Source of the DNA: Phycisphaerales bacterium
GTDB taxonomy: Bacteria > Planctomycetota > Phycisphaerae > SM23-33
DNA: 7,591 bases
NCBI GenBank assembly: GCA_003485185.1
Contig: DNAS01000078.1
Span: 8,599-16,189 of the forward strand
Direction: 5' to 3'
The notes below the pieces were generated by a model. That model was not told where the DNA came from. It was given only the letters and a program-made list of their open reading frames with translations, and searched no databases. The position numbers and the translations under genes were made by a program. Every line of letters starts with the position of its first letter. Within the stretch, counting starts at the first letter, position 1. Below, one piece after another: positions 1 through 6,201 of this stretch.

Positions 1-917
1 GCCATGAGAATCCGCACCTCGTCGGCGGTGGGCATGGTTGCCTGGGCGCCGAACTTGGTGCAGGCGAGCGCCCCGGCCGCATTGGCGAAACGGGCGGCGG
101 AGTGCAGGTCGTTCCCGTGCGCCAGCGCGACGGCCAGCGCCGCGGTGAAGGCGTCTCCGGCGGCCGTCGTGTCCACCACGTTCACCTTGTAGGACGGCAC
201 GCGGTAGAAGTGTCCGTCGTTCGTCACCACCAGCGAGCCGCGCGCGCCGAGCTTGAGCACGGCGGCCTTGGCGCCGCGGGCAATCAGGTCCATCGCGACG
301 ATCTTGTCCACGCGATCTTCCCCGGCCTTCTTGCCCGTCAGGATTTCCGCCTCCGAGACGTTCGGGCTGAGGATGTCCACGGCGCACAGCGCGTCGTCGA
401 GCTGCGGGGTGGCCGGCGCGGGGTCCATGACGATGCGGCATCCGTTCCGTCGGGCCAGATCGCACGCGGCGCGGACTGTCGGCAGCGGCAGCTCCAATTG
501 CAGCACGACGACGGCCGCCCGTGCGAACGCCTCCTCGCGGCAGAACAGATCGTCCGGGGACAGGCGGTAATTGGCGCCGCTGGCGACCACGATGGAATTC
601 TCTCCGTGGGAATCGACGACAATCATCGCCACGCCGGTGGGAACGCCCTCGGTGGTCAACACGTTCGCGCAGTCAATCTTCTCCGCAGCCAGTCTCGCCG
701 TCAGCGTCCGTCCGAACTCGTCATCCCCGACGCGTCCGATCATGGCGCATGGTCCCCCCAGCCGCGCCGCCGCAACCGCCTGGTTGGCGCCCTTGCCGCC
801 GGGGTTCGTCACGAACCCGTTGCCCAGGACCGTCTCGCCCGGCGCGGGCATGTGCGGGCTGCGCACCACCAAGTCCATGTTGATCGATCCGACGACGAGA
901 ATGGTCTGCCTGTTCAT
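1..917 (-). CDS. rbsK: Ribokinase, PfkB family (3' end beyond window)
   Basis: Cytosolic kinase that phosphorylates D-ribose to ribose 5-phosphate with ATP, feeding the pentose phosphate pathway and PRPP synthesis. The 305 complete codons visible start with a typical ribokinase N-terminus (VVGSINMDLVV, residues 8-18), then the first PfkB signature GGKGANQAVAAARLG (40-54), a Glu in LQLELPL (Glu142), an NVSEAE segment, and the second PfkB signature DTTAAGDAF ending in the catalytic-base Asp255, the same number as in the E. coli enzyme. E. coli RbsK has 309 residues, so only a few C-terminal residues are missing at the left edge. The ATG is preceded by AGAGGAG at 924-930, a strong ribosome-binding site with good spacing. 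A sigma70-like promoter lies upstream (956-983). No ribose transporter or LacI-type regulator is visible. Some PfkB relatives use other sugars or nucleosides, but the motif set fits ribokinase best. Confidence 0.95.
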   Translation of the reverse strand, partial: MNRQTILVVGSINMDLVVRSPHMPAPGETVLGNGFVTNPGGKGANQAVAAARLGGPCAMIGRVGDDEFGRTLTARLAAEKIDCANVLTTEGVPTGVAMIVVDSHGENSIVVASGANYRLSPDDLFCREEAFARAAVVVLQLELPLPTVRAACDLARRNGCRIVMDPAPATPQLDDALCAVDILSPNVSEAEILTGKKAGEDRVDKIVAMDLIARGAKAAVLKLGARGSLVVTNDGHFYRVPSYKVNVVDTTAAGDAFTAALAVALAHGNDLHSAARFANAAGALACTKFGAQATMPTADEVRILM

Positions 918-955
918 TCCGCGCTCCTCTGGACGCAACTCCGCGTTACGCCGAC

Positions 956-983
956 ATGATACCGTTCGATGGCGTGCGGGCAA
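956..983 (-). promoter_or_regulatory. Candidate sigma70-type promoter for rbsK
   Basis: On the minus strand a TTGCCC -35-like hexamer (978-983) and a TATCAT -10-like hexamer (956-961) are separated by 16 bases. Transcription would begin near 949, giving a leader of about 32 bases that contains the AGAGGAG ribosome-binding site. This is a match by eye to the general consensus; the true sigma factor preferences of this organism are unknown. Confidence 0.4.
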
Positions 984-1024
984 GTGTTTGATTTGTCGGA
1001 CGATACGCAGCGAACCGTCGACGG

Positions 1025-1393
1025 TCAGCCGGGGGGTGTCGCCGCGCCTTCGTCCGCCTCGCCGGAACGGCTTGCTGTCTGTGGCGAACCGGGGCCGCAT
1101 TCCTCGACGCGAATCTGCTGCTGCCTGCGGTTCCACTTGAGGATGCCCCAAGGCAAGGCCAGCGCCCAGAACAGCCAGAGAAAATGCCGCCAGGGATTGG
1201 GAATGAGAAACACGGCCGCAAGAAACGCCGCGCCGACGATCCAGAGCGCGACGCTGGCGCGGAGGACGAACGCGCGTTCCCGGGGGCTCTGCGTGTGGCG
1301 GATGCTGAAGAACGTGCCCAGCGCGCCGCCCATCAAGCCCAGCGCGGCGCCGGCGATGCCGCCGATCCATCCGCCCAACTCGCCGCTGTTCAT
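1025..1393 (-). CDS. Small hypothetical membrane protein (122 aa)
   Basis: I do not recognise a family. The protein has a glycine-rich hydrophobic N-terminal segment (residues 8-30, containing GGIAGAALGLMGGALGT, like a glycine zipper), a short basic loop (IRHTQSPRER, 31-40), a second hydrophobic segment (about 45-64) and a third Trp-rich one (about 69-87). A polar tail of about 35 residues follows, basic first (KWNRRQQQ) and then rich in Gly, Ala, Pro and Glu. Three membrane helices are therefore likely. The ATG is preceded by GGGGAGG about seven bases upstream, a good ribosome-binding site, which favours a real gene over a shadow frame. It starts 59 bases after the purM stop on the same strand, so it may be cotranscribed with purM. 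Function unknown; this may be a lineage-specific inner-membrane protein. Confidence 0.62.
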   Translation of the reverse strand: MNSGELGGWIGGIAGAALGLMGGALGTFFSIRHTQSPRERAFVLRASVALWIVGAAFLAAVFLIPNPWRHFLWLFWALALPWGILKWNRRQQQIRVEECGPGSPQTASRSGEADEGAATPPG

Positions 1394-1452
1394 GCCGTTG
1401 CCTCCCCGTCGGATGCGAAACTTCCGGGGGCGCGCCCTGTGTTCGGCGAGAC

Positions 1453-2532
1453 TTACGCCCAGATCAATTCGTCGCTGCCCTTGCGGACCTTGCCGAGGAT
1501 CCAGCAGCGTTCCCCGTGGCGGCGCAGGCGGCTCATGATCGACTGCGCGAACGCCGGCGCGACCACCATGACGAATCCGACGCCCATGTTGAACACGCGC
1601 GTCATCTCGATGGGGTCTACGGGGCCCTTGGCCGCGATGAGTCGGAAGATCGGCGGCACGGTCCAGCTGTCGCGCTGGACGCGCACGGTCAGGCCCTCGG
1701 GCAACACGCGGGGAAGGTTGCCCGGCAGCCCGCCGCCGGTGATGTGCGCCATCGCCTTGATGACCTTCTTGACCGAGTACTGGTGCAGCACGTCGAGCAC
1801 CGGTTTGACGTAGATGCGCGTCGGGCGCAACAGTTCCGCGCCGACCGACGTGCCTTCCAGCTCGGGCGGGCAGTCGTCCGGGCTGTAGCCCATCTTGTCC
1901 AGCAGCACCCGCCGGGCGAGCCCGTAACCGTTGGAGTGGAGACCGTCGGACGCGATGGCAATCACCACGTCGCCGGGTTCGACCGTCGAGCCGTCGATGA
2001 TCCGCTTGCGCTCAACGACGCCGACGGAAAACCCCGCCATGTCGAACTCCGCCGGTTCGTAGAGGTCGGGCATCTCGGCCGTTTCGCCGCCCAGCAGGGC
2101 GCAGCCGGCCTGGACGCACCCGTCCACGATGCCCCGGACGATGTCGGTCATGCGCCCCGGTTCGAGCTTCCCGACGGCGAGGTAGTCCAGGAAGAACAGC
2201 GGTTCGGCGCCGCAGCAGATCAGGTCGTTGACGTTCATCGCGACCAGGTCGATGCCGACCGAGTCGACCTTCTCCATGGCGAAGGCGACCTTGAGCTTCG
2301 TGCCAACACCGTCGGTGCACCCGACCAGCACCGGCTCGGAATAGTTGTGCTTGAACAGCCGCTCGTTGTAGTCGAGGCGGAACATCCCGGCGAATCCGCC
2401 GATTCCGCCCATGACGCGCGGGCCTCGGGTCCGCTCGACGAGGGGCTTGATCATCTCCACCATCAGGTCGCCGGCCTCGATATCGACGCCGGATTCCTTG
2501 TAGGTCATCGACTTGGAAGGTGTTGCTGGCAT
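1453..2532 (-). CDS. purM: Phosphoribosylformylglycinamidine cyclo-ligase (AIR synthetase)
   Basis: Catalyses ATP-dependent ring closure of formylglycinamidine ribonucleotide to 5-aminoimidazole ribonucleotide, the fifth step of de novo purine synthesis, in the cytosol; PurM works as a homodimer. At 359 residues it is slightly longer than the E. coli enzyme (345). Visible family hallmarks are YKESGVDI (11-18), DGVGTK (74-79), the GGETAEMP nucleotide-binding segment (148-155), SDGLHSNGY (195-203), HITGGG (263-268) and FNMG (314-317), in the order expected for an N-terminal AIRS domain followed by the C-terminal AIRS_C domain. I chose the first ATG because a GGTAGGAT element lies just upstream; an internal Met9 directly before YKESG is possible but has no ribosome-binding site. 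No other pur gene is adjacent. A short spacer separates it from the downstream membrane-protein gene. Confidence 0.98.
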   Translation of the reverse strand: MPATPSKSMTYKESGVDIEAGDLMVEMIKPLVERTRGPRVMGGIGGFAGMFRLDYNERLFKHNYSEPVLVGCTDGVGTKLKVAFAMEKVDSVGIDLVAMNVNDLICCGAEPLFFLDYLAVGKLEPGRMTDIVRGIVDGCVQAGCALLGGETAEMPDLYEPAEFDMAGFSVGVVERKRIIDGSTVEPGDVVIAIASDGLHSNGYGLARRVLLDKMGYSPDDCPPELEGTSVGAELLRPTRIYVKPVLDVLHQYSVKKVIKAMAHITGGGLPGNLPRVLPEGLTVRVQRDSWTVPPIFRLIAAKGPVDPIEMTRVFNMGVGFVMVVAPAFAQSIMSRLRRHGERCWILGKVRKGSDELIWA

Positions 2533-2538
2533 GGGCGT

Positions 2539-2566
2539 ATCCTACCAGCGCCGACGGGCAATGCAA
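2539..2566 (-). promoter_or_regulatory. Candidate promoter for purM, very close to the start codon
   Basis: On the minus strand a TTGCAT -35-like hexamer (2561-2566) and a TAGGAT -10-like hexamer (2539-2544) are separated by 16 bases. Only six bases lie between the -10-like hexamer and the purM ATG, so initiation would fall on or next to the A of the start codon and yield a leaderless mRNA. The same TAGGAT bases could instead act as a ribosome-binding site, in which case the real promoter is further upstream. Confidence 0.35.
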
Positions 2567-2584
2567 TGGGCTGGCGTACGCCTT

Positions 2585-2614
2585 TTGGCGCGGCGGGAAT
2601 CCCGGACGCAAAAT
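2585..2614 (+). promoter_or_regulatory. Weak candidate promoter for the first transporter gene
   Basis: TTGGCG (2585-2590) and CAAAAT (2609-2614), 18 bases apart, each match four of six consensus positions. They lie in the 192-base spacer between the divergent purM and transporter genes, where a plus-strand promoter must exist. The leader would be about 100 bases to the ATG at 2725, or about 40 bases to an alternative GTG at 2659. The match is weak. Confidence 0.2.
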
Positions 2615-2724
2615 CGTCCTTCGGAAAATCTCGCAAAAGCTGGGGGAAACCTCTTGCCGTGGCCGACCCAGAAGATATCCTGCGCGCCTTGAACCCGTCG
2701 CGGCTGGGGCGGGTTGAGTGGAAA

Positions 2725-4380
2725 ATGTCCTGGCGGAGCCGATCGTACGAAGAACTCCCCGCCCTGAGCGTTCGGCGGGGCGAGCTGCGCCGGAGCATGC
2801 GCATCGTCACCGTCGCCTGGATGTTCGGCGTGGTGTGGATGGCGCTCGTCTCCGGCGACCAGATGCGGGCCTTTGCGCGCATCCTGGGGTTCAACGACAT
2901 GGCCTTCGGAATCCTCGCGGCCATGCCGTTCCTCGCCACCTTCGGGCAGCTCAACGCCGCCGTCATCGTCGAGCGCACTGGGCTCCGCAAATTCCTGTTC
3001 CTCGACAGCGCCGCCTACAGCCGCCTGCTCTGGATTCCCGTGGCGATGGTCCCCCTGTTGCTGCCGTTCCCGCCCGTGCTGGCGGTGACGGCCGTCCTCG
3101 TCCTGCTGGCGGGGAGCAATTTTCTGGCGGCGCTTTCCGCGCCGGCCTGGATGACGTGGATGGGCGACCTGATTCCCCGGCGAATCCGCGGCAGGTACTT
3201 CGCGCGGCGGGCGCAGATCACGCAGGTCGTCCAGATCGTCGTCGTGGTGGGCGTCAGCCTGTTGCTGGACTGGGTGACCGTTCCGGATTCGCCCGAGACC
3301 TTCCAGGGCCAGCCGATGTTGCTGTGGACCATCTGCGGGATGTTCGCGGTGGCGGGAGTGTTCGGCACGATCGACATCCTGCTGTTCCGCCGGATCCGCG
3401 AGCTGGTTCCGCCGCCGCGCGAGGAGGCGGTGTCCGGCGGCGCGATCATCGACATTCCCCGCCCCGCGAGGCGGACGCCCGGTTCCCTGGTCCTCTACGC
3501 CGGGCGCTACCTCGGCGCGATGATCCGCGAACTGCTGCTGGAGCCCCTGCGGGACCGCGTGTTCCGCAACTACGTCTTCTACGGCGGCACGATCACATTC
3601 ACCGCCACCTGCGCGGGATGGTATTTCTGGCGACACGCCACCGAGGCGCTGGGGTTCACCAAGTTGGGCACGAACATGCTGTTCATGGTCATCGGTCCGG
3701 TGGCGGGCACGCTGACGGCAGGGTGGTGGGGGCGCATGATGGATCGCTGGGGCCGTCGTCCGGTCCTCATCATCGGGACGATCGGCACGCTGCTGTCGCT
3801 GGTGCCGTGGATCTTCACGTGGCGCGGGATGGGCAGCCCCCGATTCGTGATCGACGCGGTCAACGGACTGGCCGGTGCGACCTGGTTGACGAGCGACTCG
3901 CCCGTCGGCAGTTACCTGCTGGCGGCGGTGGGGTGCGTCTTTGGCGGGTCGTCGTGGACGGGCGTGGGGCTGGCGCAGACGGGCATCGTCATGGGGTTCT
4001 CCGACGGGCAGGGGCGCAGCCGGTATGTCGCGGCTTCCAGCGTCCTGATCAGCGTGGGCGGAGTGCTCGGCGGCCTGATCGGCGGGATGGTCGCGCAATC
4101 GCTCGAGTCGCTCCAGTCGAACCCGATCGCCCTCGGGCCGATTCGGTGGACCAACTGGCACGTGACGTTCCTGCTGGCGCTGGGAATCCGTCTGGCGTCG
4201 CTGGCCTGGCTGATCCGAATGCCCGATCCCGGCGCGCAGCCGGTGCGATACATCCTGCGATTCTGGGGACTCAACGCGTACAATACCGTCATGTCGCGCC
4301 TGTTTTACTCGGTGCGCCTGTTCGGCTGGGGACGCAACGCCCGCGAAGACAACGACCGGGAAAGACCACTGGACCATTGA
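2725..4380 (+). CDS. MFS-type transporter, copy A (551 aa)
   Basis: Integral membrane protein of the major facilitator superfamily, probably a proton-coupled or facilitated solute carrier or exporter; substrate unknown. Hydrophobic segments fit about twelve helices in two six-helix halves: roughly 26-44, 59-82, 99-116, 118-138, 167-183 and 197-222, then 282-302, 314-336, 346-366, 393-415, 433-458 and 478-498, with a polar central loop (223-280). The second half carries an MFS motif-A-like loop, GWWGRMMDRWGRRPVL (333-348). Other marked loops are GDLIPRRIRGRYFARR (147-162) and GFSDGQGRSRY (424-434). The reading frame stays open far upstream, antisense to purM, so the start must be chosen: ATG 2725 gives MSWRSRSYEELPALS, matching the start of copy B, whose frame offers no earlier start. 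A GTG at 2659, 11 bases after GGGGGA, would add 22 residues and cannot be excluded. The C-terminus ends in a conserved FGWGR segment and an acidic/basic tail. Confidence 0.93.
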   Translation: MSWRSRSYEELPALSVRRGELRRSMRIVTVAWMFGVVWMALVSGDQMRAFARILGFNDMAFGILAAMPFLATFGQLNAAVIVERTGLRKFLFLDSAAYSRLLWIPVAMVPLLLPFPPVLAVTAVLVLLAGSNFLAALSAPAWMTWMGDLIPRRIRGRYFARRAQITQVVQIVVVVGVSLLLDWVTVPDSPETFQGQPMLLWTICGMFAVAGVFGTIDILLFRRIRELVPPPREEAVSGGAIIDIPRPARRTPGSLVLYAGRYLGAMIRELLLEPLRDRVFRNYVFYGGTITFTATCAGWYFWRHATEALGFTKLGTNMLFMVIGPVAGTLTAGWWGRMMDRWGRRPVLIIGTIGTLLSLVPWIFTWRGMGSPRFVIDAVNGLAGATWLTSDSPVGSYLLAAVGCVFGGSSWTGVGLAQTGIVMGFSDGQGRSRYVAASSVLISVGGVLGGLIGGMVAQSLESLQSNPIALGPIRWTNWHVTFLLALGIRLASLAWLIRMPDPGAQPVRYILRFWGLNAYNTVMSRLFYSVRLFGWGRNAREDNDRERPLDH

Positions 4381-4429
4381 ACCGCCGGCCCCGGCAGTAG
4401 ACAATTCCCGGTCAGGGACAGACGACATC

Positions 4430-4446
4430 GCCGCCCGACGGGCGGC
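4430..4446 (+). other. Perfect GC-rich hairpin in the leader of transporter copy B
   Basis: GCCGCCC and GGGCGGC form a perfect 7-base-pair stem around a GAC loop. It ends 11 bases before the ATG of copy B. No T-tract follows, so it is not a standard intrinsic terminator for copy A. It could slow ribosome access or stabilise a processed mRNA end, or be chance in GC-rich DNA. I saw no convincing promoter in the rest of this 77-base spacer, so copy B may depend on read-through from copy A. Confidence 0.4.
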
Positions 4447-4457
4447 TACGGATACCG

Positions 4458-6131
4458 ATGAGTTGGCGTTCGAAATCCTACGAGGAGCTTCCCGCTCTCA
4501 GCGTTCGCGGGGAGGAACTTCGCCGCAGCCTGCGGGTGGTCACGCTGGCGTGGATGTACGGCATCGTGTGGATGTCGTGCATTTCCGGCAGCCACGTCAA
4601 GATCTTCGCCCGGATGCTCGGGTTCAACAATTTCCACTTTGGCCTGCTGACGGCCATGCCCTATGTCGCGACCGTCGGGCAGTTGTTTGCGGCGATCCTC
4701 ATCGAACGGAGCGGGCTGAAGAAATACCAGTTCGTCGAGTGCGGGACGATTCACCGTCTTCTCTGGCTGGGGCTGGCCCTCATTCCGCTGCTGCTGCCCG
4801 TGCCGTCGGGGATGGCGGTAACGGCCATGCTCGTCATCATGGGCACGAGTTGGTTCGCCAATGCGCTGGCGACGCCGGCTATCATGACCTGGCTGGGCGA
4901 CCTCGTGCCCAAGCGCATCCGCGGGCGATACTTCGCCAACCGGTTCATGTATGCCCGGCCCATCCAGATCACCGTCGTGCTGGCGCTGGGCGTGGTGCTG
5001 AACCTCTTCATCGACACCGATCTTCCCGAGACGCGACAGGCCCAGCCGATGCTGATGTGGGTCATCTGCATCATCTTTGCCGTCGCGGCGGTGTTCGGGG
5101 TGGCGGACATCCTGCTGTTCCGCAAGGTTCGCGAGGTGATGCGCCCCGTCTCCAGGCCCCGCGACCCCGACGAGGTGTTCCATTTCGACGCGCCCCGCCC
5201 GGCCTGGTGGAACCTTCCGGGAGCGGCGCTGTATACCGGGCGATTCTTCCGCGCCGCCGTTTCGCAACTGGTCGTCCAACCGTTGCAGGACCGCGTGTTC
5301 CGCAACTACGTCGCCTACGGCACGACGCTGGCGTTCGCCGTCTCCGTGCCCGGCTGGTTCTTCTGGCGCAACGCCACCGAGAATCTGGGCTTCAGCCCTT
5401 TGGGAGCGAATTTCCTGTTCCTGGTGGTTTCGCCCGTGCTGGGGCTGATCGGCGCGAAGTGGTGGGGCAAGGCGCTGGACCGCTGGGGGCGCAGGCCGGT
5501 GCTGATCGTCGCGTCGATGGGCACGTGGTTGTCCGTGCTTCCGTGGTTCCTGGCCACGCGCTATACGCCGTCGCCGCGGTTCCTCATCGACGCGGTCAAC
5601 GCCGCTGCCGGCGCCGTGGCGGGATGGTTCGGCGTGCAGGGATACGTCTTCTGGACGCCGGATGTCCCCCTTGGGGCGTATCTGGTGGCGGCGTTCGCGT
5701 CGGTCTTCGGGGGGATTGCCTGGACCGGCGTGCAGCTGGCGCAGAACAACGTCATCCTCGGTTTTTCCGACGGGCAGGGACGGAGCAAATACATTGCCGC
5801 CTCCAGCGTCCTGATCAGCATGGGGGGCATTCTCGGCGGGTTGTTCGGGGGCGGCGTCGCCCAGTTGCTGGAAATGCTGGCCGGCAGCTGGGGGCAGACG
5901 CGCCTGGACATCGGCCCGCTGCATTGGAACCAGTGGCACGCCACCTTTGCCATCTCGTTCGTGACGCGCCTGCTGGCCGTGCTTTGGCTGGTCCATATGC
6001 CCGACCCGGGCGCGGCCACCACCCGCGCGATGATCCGGCACGTTTCGGTCAACGTCTACAACGCGGTATCGACCATGCTGTTCTATCCGCTGCGTGTCTT
6101 CGGCTGGGGCAGGGGCGAAGATCCGGAGTGA
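4458..6131 (+). CDS. MFS-type transporter, copy B (557 aa)
   Basis: Tandem paralogue of the preceding transporter, collinear over its whole length and by eye around half identical, higher (about two thirds) over the first 60 residues. It has the same two-half plan of about twelve helices. Shared elements are MSWRSKSYEELPALS at the N-terminus, GDLVPKRIRGRYFANR (147-162), QDRVFRNYVAYG (277-288), the motif-A-like AKWWGKALDRWGRRPVL (333-349), GFSDGQGRSKYIAASSV (435-451) and the C-terminal FYPLRVFGWGR. Differences are concentrated in the central loop (about 225-258) and in the outer segment before the tenth helix, where copy B has about ten extra residues (around 388-400, GWFGVQGYVFWTP); this suggests a different substrate or partner. 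The start is firm: an in-frame TAG at 4398 lies upstream and no ATG, GTG or TTG occurs between. The ribosome-binding site is weak (CGGATA). It ends 70 bases before the convergent leuC stop. Substrate unknown. Confidence 0.93.
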   Translation: MSWRSKSYEELPALSVRGEELRRSLRVVTLAWMYGIVWMSCISGSHVKIFARMLGFNNFHFGLLTAMPYVATVGQLFAAILIERSGLKKYQFVECGTIHRLLWLGLALIPLLLPVPSGMAVTAMLVIMGTSWFANALATPAIMTWLGDLVPKRIRGRYFANRFMYARPIQITVVLALGVVLNLFIDTDLPETRQAQPMLMWVICIIFAVAAVFGVADILLFRKVREVMRPVSRPRDPDEVFHFDAPRPAWWNLPGAALYTGRFFRAAVSQLVVQPLQDRVFRNYVAYGTTLAFAVSVPGWFFWRNATENLGFSPLGANFLFLVVSPVLGLIGAKWWGKALDRWGRRPVLIVASMGTWLSVLPWFLATRYTPSPRFLIDAVNAAAGAVAGWFGVQGYVFWTPDVPLGAYLVAAFASVFGGIAWTGVQLAQNNVILGFSDGQGRSKYIAASSVLISMGGILGGLFGGGVAQLLEMLAGSWGQTRLDIGPLHWNQWHATFAISFVTRLLAVLWLVHMPDPGAATTRAMIRHVSVNVYNAVSTMLFYPLRVFGWGRGEDPE

Positions 6132-6141
6132 CGGCGGCGCG

Positions 6142-6178
6142 AAAAAAAAAAGGCCCGCGGAATTGCTTCCACGGGCCT
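6142..6178 (-). terminator. Intrinsic terminator of leuC
   Basis: Read on the minus strand, AGGCCCG pairs with CGGGCCT, followed after one A-C mismatch by an inner TTCC/GGAA stem with a four-base loop. The hairpin is directly followed by ten T residues (6142-6151 on the opposite strand). It begins 23 bases after the leuC stop codon. On the plus strand the A-tract precedes the hairpin and no T-tract follows, so it acts mainly on leuC and not on the convergent transporter genes. Confidence 0.9.
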
Positions 6179-6201
6179 GGGAACTGTCGCAACGGGGGAG
6201 C

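Noticed and set aside
102..959. 285-residue plus-strand frame opposite rbsK
   Set aside because: Low-complexity antisense product; the minus strand encodes ribokinase with both PfkB signatures.
1014..1025. Perfect 12-base palindrome ACCGTCGACGGT touching the stop codon of the small membrane gene
   Set aside because: Too short for a stable hairpin with a normal loop and lacks a T-tract, so not called a terminator; such palindromes are expected by chance in GC-rich DNA.
1428..1437. GGGCGCGCCC palindrome between purM and the small membrane gene
   Set aside because: Ten bases of G/C with no loop and no T-tract; not supportable as a terminator or operator.
1516..2724. Long open frame on the plus strand running through purM into the first transporter gene
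   Set aside because: It is antisense to purM, whose protein motifs are unmistakable; the open frame comes from G/C-biased third positions. Only the part from 2725 (or possibly 2659) onward is coding.
4384..4395. GCCGG/CCGGC inverted repeat just after the copy A stop codon
   Set aside because: A two-base loop is too tight for a stable hairpin of that stem, and no T-tract follows.
2542..4428. 628-residue open frame on the minus strand opposite transporter copy A
   Set aside because: Its product is a low-complexity Arg/His/Asp/Gln-rich string without recognisable domains, typical of the antisense of a GC-rich membrane-protein gene.
4446..6041. 531-residue minus-strand frame opposite transporter copy B
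   Set aside because: Same low-complexity composition as the shadow opposite copy A; the plus strand encodes a clear transporter.
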